Shown here: positions 25,769 to 36,685 of the stretch, one piece after another | Position numbering within the stretch: the first letter of the stretch is position 1 | How the letters are laid out: each line of letters begins with the position of its first letter | Origin: Artemia franciscana | Taxonomy: Eukaryota > Arthropoda > Branchiopoda > Anostraca > Artemiidae | Direction: 5' to 3' | NCBI RefSeq assembly: GCF_032884065.1 | Contig: NC_088873.1 | Location: 40,509,403-40,573,402, forward strand | DNA: 64,000 nt | Made by a program: the position numbers and the translations under genes | The notes under the pieces: generated by a model | What the model was told of the DNA's origin: nothing | Seen by the model: the letters and a program-made list of their open reading frames with translations, nothing else | The model's database searches: none

Positions 25769-26092
25769 AAACAAGTTTTTTCAACGGAAAGTAAGGAGCA
25801 ACATTAAACTTAAAACAAACACAAATTGTTACGTATATGAGGAGGCTTGCCCCTTCTTCAACACCTCACTATTCACGCTAAGGTTTTTCGGCACTTTTGA
25901 AAAAGTTACTTATTGTTCTAATTAAACGACCCTTATATTTCAGGAGTCGTTTTCAAATAATTGGGACAAATTTTAACTTTAGCGTCAAGAGCGGTGTGTT
26001 AAGGAAGGGGCAACCCTCCTCATTTACGCAGTAATTTCTATTCGTGTTAATTTTTAATGTTGCTTCTTACTTTCAGTAGAAAAAACTTGTTT
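25769..26092. repeat. fold-back repeat, GAAAGTAAGGAGCAACATT family
   Basis: The left arm (about 25769-25885) begins AACAAGTTTTTTC...GGAAAGTAAGGAGCAACATT. Its inverted partner (about 25972-26092) ends ATGTTGCTTCTTACTTTCAG...GAAAAAACTTG. The arms are diverged and separated by about 85 bases. This is the same family as 32395-32665 and 32912-33204. Confidence 0.75.
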
Positions 26093-26856
26093 TTCTATTT
26101 AATTTCTGATTGTTTTTAAATAACACCAAGAATCTGGCACCGGTAGGGAAAAATCCCCTGCCCACGGAAAAATTCTGATGAAAATTTAGCCTGGAAAATT
26201 CCCCTTAACACATCCACGCGTAAAATTGAGTCGGTAAAGAGAAAGCAAGACATATAAAGAAATTTCGTATAGGATTTCTGGCAAATTCCCCCCGTATACA
26301 ATTTCCCCTGAAAAGTTCAACTCTTGGAAACTTCCCTGTCCATGGAAAATTCTCCCCGTGCAAAATTCCCCCATCAGAAAATTTGTCCTTCCCTCTCCAC
26401 CCGAAAAATGTGTGCTTGCTTTTCAATAACAAATACTATACGTAAACAATGGGCAAATTTTATAACTTAAAGAGCTTTCCCCAGTGGCTGTGGGGGGGGG
26501 GGTCATGTTATCTTCAAAGACATAATTATTAGGGCTTTCAAATTAGCTGTCTCAGAATTTTGATCTAGCGATTTTGGGAAAAAAGTGACGTGGGAGGGGG
26601 CCTAGTTGTACCTGTTTTTTTTTTCACTGTTTAAACAAATGGATTTATCCTGATTTGAAAATTTATTTGTTCTTGATAGAACGGCAATGTGGTCTAAGGA
26701 GGGAACACCTAGTTAATTTAAGGTGCTACGTCGAAAATACGGTAGTCAGTACAAGCGTGGCTGTTATACAACACGAGTCGGCCGAAATCTGGGAACTCAA
26801 CTTACTTAAATTTATGCTGATTTTCTTCTGTTATGTGATAGTTCAATTGTTTTCAG
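26093..26856. other. degenerate dispersed repeats in MTG1 intron
   Basis: From 26116 to 26432 the sequence GGAAAATTCCCC and variants recur irregularly. At 26475-26620 there is a G-run repeat (GTGGCTGTGGGGGGG, then CTCAGAATTTTGATCTAGCG) related to segments at about 32060-32110 and 41800-42400. These look like pieces of one abundant non-coding repeat family. Confidence 0.45.
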
Positions 26857-26963
26857 GTATGTCGATGCCTTTCAGCTCCCTACGCCTTCTGATGATATAA
26901 CAGAAGTTCTGACGCGGATTGCTATATCGCAGAGCAAGTTTCTTAGTATACGACAAGGAAATG
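26857..26963 (+). CDS. MTG1: MTG1 internal exon
   Basis: 107 bases between TTGTTTTCAG and GTAATT. It completes the serine codon and reads YVDAFQLPTPSDDITEVLTR, then IAISQSKFLSIRQGN, leaving one base of a glycine codon. It aligns with the C-terminal helical region of MTG1 (human YVQHYGL...NVERVLKxVA). The donor is followed at once by a (TA)n(TC)n microsatellite. Confidence 0.95.
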
Positions 26964-26965
26964 GT

Positions 26966-26990
26966 AATTATATATATATATATATATATA

Positions 26991-27060
<70 letters not shown>

Positions 27061-27085
27061 TCTCTTTCTCTTTCTCTCTCTCTAC
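26966..27085. repeat. (TA)n then (TC)n compound microsatellite next to a splice donor
   Basis: TA repeats to about 26992, TC repeats to about 27052, then TTTCTC variants to about 27082. The array starts within a few bases of the MTG1 donor GT at 26964. Confidence 0.97.
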
Positions 27086-27479
27086 AGCATAAATCCTGAT
27101 ATCTTTCTCAATTTACTATGTATCTATAGTACATAAAAAATTATATGAAACACTAAGGTATAACTTTGCACCAAGAATATAGAGACACACTCTTTCTAGA
27201 AATCTCCCGACAATGACTAAATTAATTCGGATCAGAGCAAAAAGTTATACGCTAATGATAAGAAATTCCGGGAATTATCTTCGGGGAATTATTCCGGGAT
27301 TCGGGAAATTATTCCGGAAGCACATATTTTATGGCTTATATTAATGATTGCCAAGAAATTGTTTTGGTATCATAACAAGATAGTGGTTTATGTACCATGA
27401 TAGTGGGAAAATTTATATATATTTTTGCAGTGTATATTATTATTATTATGATGAGGGTGTACCCCATATCCCTGGATCA

Positions 27480-29300
27480 AGACTCGGGCCTCCAAGGGGA
27501 ATTGCTACTACACCCCAAAACTACGCTATTTGTGGCTGGAGGGGGAGGGGGCAACGATGGATTTGGCCTTCCAATCCTTACCATAAATATTGCCAACTGT
27601 CGGACTTCTCCTTCCCTGAATATGTCCTCTAGCATAACAATAACATTATAAAATGTCTTAAGCCAGTGTCTAAACCTAGCTGAACATTCTCTTATCAGAT
27701 GCTTTCTTGCTTTGATGGCAGCCAATTTCACAGTTTTGGCATAATGTGGATTCTGTTCTCCCTACTCTGGAAAGATGTTTCTTAAAACTTCCAATTCCTG
27801 TAATGGCCTCTATAACCAATCTCATCTCAGACCTTTTCAGTAGTAGAAAATTTTCTGTCAAGGTGGATATAAATTTTGGGAGCAATTCCTTTGTTTCCTG
27901 ACATCTCACCTTCCTGTACTAATTTTGTTCCTCTCTCTTATTGCCCCAACCCCACATCGCCGCCTTCCCACAGCCCTGAGGAATGGGGATGAAAGGTTGG
28001 TTTTGAACCATAGTATCACGGCGGTGTCCCAGCCGTTACTGCTTCATCTGCCATTTCTTTATCCTTACTACCAACATTAAGGTGATTTGGCAGCATTCCA
28101 ACTGTCTTTTTTTACAGCTCTTTACATTCTGAATAGTCTTTACACATGCTTGATTGTCAGTTAAGACGTACAAATTTTTCCTGTGCTTCCTTTTTCTGAC
28201 AGTCTTCCAGTCGCTCTTTCTATTCTAAATATATCACCCTGAAAAAACATAGAAAGTGTTCCTAGATGATAACTAATTACCTCCTCGTCAACATTGGGAG
28301 TATCAAACTGCGAACAATCAGTATAACAGACTATCGAATTACTTTGATGGAGCAGCCCTTTCTCCTGCTCTACTTATTTCCTATCCTTTATGACAACCTG
28401 GAATGGCCTCTCCGCTTTTATTTTAGGGATAGAACTATCTTTTTGCATCGGCAGCTCCCTGCACGGAAGTAACGAGTTACAAAGAGTCGACATGGGAATT
28501 ATTTCCCCATTTTGTATTCGCTGTCGTTAGGTCATTGACTATTTATCTGTAAGCCATATATTACTTTTTATTGCTTCCTCCTCTAGAAGATTTTCTTCGG
28601 ATAAAAGTCCCAAGATAGGATCAATGGATGCCGTAGGGGTCCCATGATGTGCTGATGGCATTCTTACCTTTGCACCCTTATAAAAGGGGTAATGTGGCTC
28701 GCAATTCGAGTTCAATTGATTCAAACAACTATTTTCGGTCAGTGAGCTTTCCAATTTAGCTGGTGTCAATTATTACCTCTAGATATTTCACCTGTTTCTT
28801 CATCAGCTACTTCACTCTTTTCAAGAGCTAATCGCAGTTTATGTGACCATTTGAGTTTCGTCCAGCATGTTCTGTCCCAATTCAAAAAGGGTCCTTGTAT
28901 GTTTTCCTCTCAATAGGGATGCTATATCATCCGTTTATGCCTGGCTATGTACGTATTGCTGCTTTAGAATTCATAAAACTATTCATGACCAAATTTCACG
29001 TATATTGGAACTTATATCCCTACCCTCTGCGAAAAACCTTTCTAAATAGTTTTTGATTTGTTGATTCTGTCTAAGATTACCTATCCCAGAGCATATTGGA
29101 ATTCAATTTCTGAATAGTTAATCTAGTTTTGCCTCCTCCATAGCCAGTTCTATGGATTCAAAGGTAGCATTATCAAATGCTCATTCTATGTCAATGAATA
29201 TGCCCAAGGCTTATTTTTTACGTCCTAAACCTTGCTCTACCATTAGGATGAGCAAGGGTAGTATTCTACCCTTAGGATACTCCTCCATCCCAGTCTCTTC
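27480..29300 (-). pseudogene. non-LTR retrotransposon RT and RNase H, heavily decayed
   Basis: On the minus strand the pieces run 5' to 3' from high to low coordinates. ALGIFIDIE-stop-AFDNATFES (about 29215-29150) is RT motif A (FxDIExAFD). EAKLD and LNSNMLWDR follow, then HKLRLALEKSEVADEETGEI near 28830. LYVLTDNQACVKTIQNVKS (about 28170-28115) resembles the RNase H core with TDNQA, and KEMADEAVTAGTP lies near 28050. Finally KKHLSRVGRTESTLCQNCEIG (about 27790-27735) is the Cys-rich tail. RNase H placed after the RT is typical of I, R1, Loa or some jockey elements. Stops and shifts are frequent. Confidence 0.6.
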
Positions 29301-29378
29301 AACGCCTCCCTCTTTACACCCTCTGAAAAAGTTCCCATTTCTCTTAAATCTTTCCTTACGATATCCTTATCCTTATAA
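29300..29378 (-). pseudogene. RTE tail fragment
   Basis: TCAACGCCTCCCTCTTTACA and the following CCTCTGAAAAAGTTCCCATT match the RTE tail at 57145-57215 almost base for base. It abuts the RNase H-type element. Confidence 0.75.
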
Positions 29379-29879
29379 TTGATTTTAAAAAAAATGAAAA
29401 AGAACTTGTTCAAGCAAAAGTAAAGGCCATATTGAACTTAAGATCAACAGAAATAAACTCCTATGATAATTAAAACTCAAAACGACCAGAAATTACTGTT
29501 AAAGAGAAAGTAAAACCGAAAACGAACAGAAATTAAATAAACAATCATAGCAAACAAACATACAACAGGTAATAAGGATAAATATATTTTAAAACGAGTA
29601 AGGTTTAAATTGAATATGTAAATCAAGCCTATAACGAACAAAAATCACTACAAATAAAAGTTTGGCTACTGCTTCCTTTCCTAACTGTAAAAGTCTAAAG
29701 CCTACTGTGTCATTGGTGCTTCACGGAAAATGAATTATATTACAAATATTTTCTTTTGTACTTATTAGAAAATTGGAAAACAAATTGCAGTGAAATAAAA
29801 TCTTGAACTGCTGAGCCTTCAGTAAATAATATTCAATCAAATTATTGAAGGCTGAGCCTTCTGCTTTCAATCCAATATT
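29379..29879. other. MTG1 intron, diverged fold-back arm and AT-rich sequence
   Basis: 29385-29530 carries a degraded arm of the GAAAGTAAGGAGCAACATT family (AAAAGTAAAGGCCATATTGA, AACGACCAGAAATTACT). The rest is featureless. Confidence 0.45.
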
Positions 29880-30560
29880 CAGTTTAATTGTATGTGTTCT
29901 TTCCAAGGACCGTATCTGTCATCCTTCATCCGCAGAACGTGACCTAGCCATTTCAAACTTTCCTTCATTATAGCCCTAGAAACCGAAATTGATCTACATT
30001 TTTCGTGCAGCCTACTGTTTGAAATACGGTCAGTCAGCTGAGTACCAAGAACAATCCGTAGGCAATTTTTCTGGAAAATATCTAGTAAATTTTCATCGGC
30101 TTTTCGGAGCACCCATGCTTCAGAGCCATATTTGACAACTATCATCACGTGTAGCTTCCAATATACTAATCTTGGTTTGCAGTCTTACCTTCCTATTCTT
30201 CCAAACTCTTTTTATTTGTGAAAAAACCGAGCCTTGACTATTCTACTTTTAACATCTTCACTGCTCCCACCGTCTTTACTAATAATGCTACCAAGGTAAG
30301 TGAAGCTGCCCACCTTATCAATCTCTTCGTTACCCAACGTCTTTCTGTCTTCACTTATTCCTGGCCTTGGTGACTTAGTCTTCTTAGCATTAATTTTCAA
30401 AACCTATTCTAGCACTTTGAACTCGCAAAACCTCTAAAAGCTCATTTATTTTGCTCACACTTTAATATGTTTAAATCATCAGCATAATCTAAGTCCAGGA
30501 GATTTTTTCCTCCCCATTTGATTTTGTGGTCTCCCATTGCCTTTCCTGTGCTCCTTAAGA
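29880..30560 (-). pseudogene. RTE-like reverse transcriptase C-terminal part
   Basis: The minus strand reads [20 protein letters not shown] (about 30530-30470, catalytic YADD), a thumb segment with KINAKKTKS, VGSFTYLGSIISKDGGSSED (30310-30250), KYGSEAWVLRKADENLLDIF (30140-30085), RISNSRLHEKC and MKESLKWLGHVLRMKDDR. These are standard RTE C-terminal blocks. Two or three frameshifts break it. It is better preserved than the fragment at 480-1765. Confidence 0.85.
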
Positions 30561-30702
30561 CAAAGTATAGATATAAAAATAGCGACAAAGACCACACTAC
30601 CTTTCCATAGCAAACAAACTCAAAGTAGAAGCAATAGGGAATTTTTTTTCCAAGACGGTGGAATCCAATTAGGGGGATATTTCGGCCCTATGTCCAAGGG
30701 CC

Positions 30703-32394
<1,692 letters not shown>

Positions 32395-32665
32395 AAGTAT
32401 GAAAAGTTTTTTGTACTGAAAGTAAGGAGCAGCATTAAAACTTAAAACGAACAAAAATTATTACGCATATGAGGGGTTTACCTCCTCGTTATACATCACT
32501 CTTTACGCTAAAGTATTTTTAGTAATTTCAACTATTTATTCTACGGCCTTTGTGATTCAGAGGTCATTCTTAAGGAATTAGGACAAATCTAAGCTTTAGT
32601 GTAAAGAGCGACGAAGGTTGAACCCTTCATATACGCAATAAAAACATACGAATATAGAAGTTCGT
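32395..32665. repeat. fold-back repeat, diverged copy
   Basis: Left arm from GAAAGTAAGGAGCAGCATTA (32421) to TTTACGCTAAAGTA (32520); right arm from CTTTAGTGTAAAGAGCG (32595) to TTCATATACGCAATAA (32645). The right arm is truncated compared with the copy at 32912-33204. Confidence 0.65.
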
Positions 32666-32911
32666 TACGTAAACTAATTCGTAAGTTACGTATATTTTTT
32701 ACCAATGAAAATGTTTGTAAACAATTAAAAGTTCTAGTTGCTTTTTTAAGTAATCAAAAAGTTGGAGGGCAACTAGGCCTCCTCCCTCACTCATTTTTTC
32801 TCAAAATCTTCCGATTAATTGCAATTAATTAATATGCAAATTTTGTTTTAATTATTTATGTGTGGAGAGCCAAGATCAAAACATGCATTAATTCAAAAAC
32901 GTCCAGAAATT

Positions 32912-33204
32912 AAATTAAAAAAAAATAAGTTTTTTTTTAAATGAAAGTAAGGAGCAACATTAAAACTTAAAACGAACAGAAATTACTCCGTATATGAAAG
33001 GGGCTTTTCCTCCTCAACGCCCCGCTCTTTACGCTAAAGTTTCTTACTGTTTTAAAAATAGAGTTGAGAGAAAGAGTCAAACTTTAGCGTAAAGAGTGAG
33101 GCGTTGAGGAGGGAAAGCCCCTTTCATATACGGAGTAATTTCTGTTCGTTTTAAGTTTTAATGTTGCTCCTTACTTTCATTTAAAAAACTTGTTTTTTTT
33201 TATT
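32912..33204. repeat. near-perfect fold-back repeat, arms of about 128 bp
   Basis: The left arm (about 32912-33042) and right arm (about 33078-33204) are inverted copies with only a handful of mismatches and a spacer of about 35 bases. Shared landmarks are GAAAGTAAGGAGCAACATTA, ATTACTCCGTATATGAAAGG and TTTACGCTAAAGTTT. The similarity of the arms implies recent formation or gene conversion. Confidence 0.9.
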
Positions 33205-33708
33205 TAATCTAAATAAACGTTAGTAGAAGGCGATCTAGGCAGTCCAAAATCAATTCATGTAGATGTTCATCACGTAGATGAACAATTAATAAAAAGCCCT
33301 TCGTGAACCACTTGCTAACTATAAAAAAGGCAGTTTTTAGCTATTCAAACTGTGCATGTTAAGAATACAGTTTTTCACAATTCGATAAGGGAAAGGAGAG
33401 GGCATCAAAAACGGAATTCATCCTGAATATAACACTTGTCAAACACAAAAAGCATTAGTCTACGACTGAAAATATCTTCGAACCATTCGAATATAGTAAT
33501 TTTACCATAAAATTTGGAGGAACCGAATCGCCACTTAAATTTGCCCTTTCCCCTTTTTATATAGGCCAATTCAGTTCAGAGCATTGGACAACAGCTCAGT
33601 CAGTCTATCCCCTTTTCTGTACGTAATGGCTATAATGACATAATTTTTAGTTTGTTGTATTCACAAAACTTTTATTTATTGAAAATTCTTAGTTGCTTGC
33701 AACTCAAC
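33205..33708. other. MTG1 intron without a recognised feature
   Basis: AT-rich, no coding signal and no repeat that I can place. Confidence 0.4.
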
Positions 33709-34385
33709 TGGTAAAATGAAATGAATAAATCGGTTTATCAAAAGGGTGGTTTTATTTTAAAAGTGAAATGGAATCAATGAATTAGGTCGTTAGACAATAG
33801 CTTTATTTTACAGGTGAAATGAAATGAATGAATTGGTTTATTAAAAGAGTGGTTATATTTTACAAATGAAATGAAATGAATGAATCAGGTCGCTTAGGCG
33901 ATAGCTATATTTTACAGGTGAAATGAAATGAATGAATTGGTTTATTAAAAGAGTGGTTTTATTTTACAAATGAAATGAAATGAATGAATCAGGTCGCTTA
34001 GGCGATAGCTATATTTTACAGGTGAAATGAAATGAATGAATTGGTTTATTAAAAGAGTGGTTTTATTTTACAAATGAAATGAAATGAATGAATCAGGTCG
34101 CTTAGGCGATAGCTATATTTTACAGGTGAAATGAAATGAATGAATTGGTTTATTAAAAGAGTGGTTTTATTTTACAAATAAAATGAAATGAATGAATCAG
34201 GTCGCTTAGGCAATAGCTATATTTTACAGGTGAAATGAAATGAATGAATTGGTTTATTAAAAGAGTGGTTATATTTTACAAATGAAATGAAATGAATGAA
34301 TCAGGTCGCTTAGGCAATAGCTTTATTTTACAGGTGAAATGAAATGACTGAATCGATTTATTAAAAGAGTGGTCTTATTTTACAG
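33709..34385 (+). repeat. 104-bp minisatellite ending at the last MTG1 splice acceptor
   Basis: About 6.5 units of 104 bases. Each unit consists of two related 52-base halves, one beginning ACAGGTGAAATGAAATGAAT and the other ACAAATGAAATGAAATGAAT. ACAG of the first half ends at 33813, 33917, 34021, 34125, 34229 and 34333, exactly 104 bases apart, and finally at 34385 (52 later), which is the acceptor of the terminal MTG1 exon. Each T-rich TATTTTACAG|GTGAAA therefore repeats the real splice site. Confidence 0.97.
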
Positions 34386-34492
34386 GTGAAAAGAGAAGTT
34401 ATCCTAATTTTAAGCATGCTGCTGAACAGTTCATTAAAGCCTTTCGGACCGGACAATTTGGAAAACTAATGTTGGATAGTGATCTAATGTAG
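34386..34492 (+). CDS. MTG1: MTG1 terminal exon
   Basis: The exon follows TTATTTTACAG. Its first two bases complete the glycine codon left by the previous exon. It reads [20 protein letters not shown], then [14 protein letters not shown], with the stop TAG at 34490-34492. This matches the MTG1 C-terminus (human ...AARDFLQTFRRGLLGSVMLD). With the other four exons the window encodes the last 202 residues of the protein. The 3' untranslated region starts with a long (TA)n array. ATTAAA occurs near 34725-34735, but I cannot say which poly(A) signal is used. Confidence 0.95.
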
Positions 34493-34521
34493 CTTAATTA
34501 TAACTATAGGCATATTAATTA

Positions 34522-34683
<162 letters not shown>

Positions 34684-34929
34684 AACTTATAATATTATGT
34701 ATTATATATGTGTGTAATATAAAATTAAATATTAAATATGAGAATCACTAACTTTGCAAATCATCATCTAGTTTTTAAATACTTTTTCAATTACATTGTG
34801 CTTCCTCTATATTATCTTGACGATTTTAGCATCTTAGGCATAGGTACATTCTTGCCCTCAAAGGGGAAAAGAGAAGATCAAGACTTCCTAAATTAGACTG
34901 GAAAGATTGGCTTTTTACTTGGCTGCAGC

Positions 34930-35079
34930 CAAGGTCGTATCCAGGATTTGAGAGGGGGAGGGGGTATTCCCTGGAGGGGGACAAACAAAATTTGTTACGT
35001 GGATTGTTGTTACTTTTTTTAAAAAGCTTGAGTGGGGGAGTATTTCAAGCCGATCAACTCCCCTCCTGGATACAGTCCT
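34930..35079. mobile_element. short TIR element (MITE), AGGGCCGTATCCAGGA family
   Basis: Left end AAGGTCGTATCCAGGA, right end TCCTGGATACAGTCCT, about 150 bases apart, with G-rich sequence just inside each end. Copies also lie at 43550-43711 and 45285-45458, and a lone left end at about 53514. Confidence 0.65.
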
Positions 35080-36239
35080 GATTGCTGCTATTACTGCAAC
35101 CATGAACTATTTCATTTACTGTTTTCATAATATTTTTGCCGCAAAGCAGTAAATATGGAAACCCCCATCACAAAATACGACTTCACGTCCTTTGTGTTTC
35201 TCCTTAATTATTACTTAATTAATATACGTACAAAGAGTGTGAGTAAAGTTATAGCTGGATCTAGAGGAGGCAAGTGCCCCAAGGGAACCTAACTCCAGCT
35301 TTGAGTAAATTATAAGAGCAGGAGCTGTTATCAACAAAAGAAATTATTAGCGCCATCTAGCGTTTGGCGACACTTGGCATACACTCTACTTCGTAGAAAA
35401 TGAACTACTATGTTCCTAAGTACTGCTTAAGCTGGAGTACTTTAAGAAATAAAATGAACTACATGTTTCTAAGTACTCCTTAAGCTATTTACCTTAAGGA
35501 GTACTTTAAGAAATAAAATGAGTTATTGTTATTTGGCACGTTCCAAATTTTGACTGGTTAATGCCTCTGACATCCTTTACGTTTTCAGAAATACGAAATT
35601 AAATATTCGTTTTCAACTCAAAGCTGGTGGAAAATAGTTTTTATTACAAAAGACCTTTCAGAATTAAGCAAAAAACTTTAAACAAAATTATTTTAAAACA
35701 GATACGTATGCTTGAAAATTGTGGAGGGAGGAAATAAAAAAGGCAAACTGTATTAAGAAATATAAGAAACTGTAGAGGGGGACCCGATATCCTTGGTTCC
35801 TTATCGTCGGATGAGTCTCTCAAAGAAAAAGCGCTCATTAAGGAATTCGCTCAGAGCAACAGTTATCATTGAAAGTTAGTGAGAATTTGTGGTTTTTGTG
35901 TGAAATTGTATTGAAAAGACAGTATAAAAGTGTGTCGACAGGATATTCAATCAAAGCAGGTAGCACCTAAGGGAACTCCCAAAGTTTCAAAACTGATTAA
36001 GCTACACTCTTTTTGAGCGGACTCTTGTGTAGGTACGCTGGACATTTTTAGGGACTGCTTTTCCTAAACCTTAAAAAGAAAATATTGCTCTGTTAAATCG
36101 AGAAACAACATTCACACCTTCTAATGATTTTCTTTCTCATTAAGACTTAATATCTATATCTTCAGCACATAATTAGAGAATCTAAATTGTTCTTCTAACA
36201 TTTCTGGGAACATAGGCATCACTTTTTAGCTTTCTGTCG
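35080..36239. other. intergenic region without a recognised gene
   Basis: A short repeat around 35385-35530 carries two copies of ACTACTATGTTCCTAAGTAC / ACTACATGTTTCTAAGTACT with CTTAAGCTG, offset by about 65 bases. Nothing else stands out. This lies between the convergent MTG1 and SFRP genes. Confidence 0.4.
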
Positions 36240-36405
36240 TTTATTCGGACCTCTTACCAAGCTACATATGGCAGAGATTTTCTCAATGTCAAAGGGAATG
36301 TGAAACCTACAAGAGCTGTAAAGCATGCTGGCTATTTAAGATGTAAGGCTCTCCGAAAATGTTCAGAGACGAGCAACAAAGTACGGGAAAAGCCTAAACT
36401 CAGCT
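36240..36405 (+). pseudogene. CR1-like retrotransposon RT C-terminal fragment, 5' piece
   Basis: The + strand includes a stretch reading LRKCSETSNKVREKPKLS, a decayed form of the LExVQRRATKxxxSL block. The sequence GGGAAAAGCCTAAACTCAGC also occurs, inverted, at 42770-42795. A matching 3' piece may be 41345-41575, with the PWWP-like element between. Confidence 0.45.
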
Positions 36406-36685
36406 TTTTTTCTAACTTCAAGTTTTTATTTCAACATTCACAAATAAATAAATAAAATACAACACTTTCGCGCTGGGGAAAACCTATGAGGGTTTGTATT
36501 CGCGCGAAAGTCCACATATCTTCTTACCTATAATAAAAAATCCAATCTCTCTTATTCATTAATACACATACTCTCCCTCCCCCCTTTCATTCCTCCCAAC
36601 CTAATCTTAACCCCCCCCCCTGCCCACCCTTACCTCCCAAAACCCATCCTTCCTCCCTTAATCACCCTGCCACCCATAATAAAAT

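Noticed and set aside
26116..26432. Three overlapping minus-strand frames rich in GNFPR-like repeats
   Set aside because: They result from degenerate GGAAAATTCCCC repeats read in all three frames.
33709..34385. Regular repeats suggestive of a CRISPR array
   Set aside because: The unit is continuous with no unique spacers, it lies in an intron of an animal gene, and no cas genes are present.
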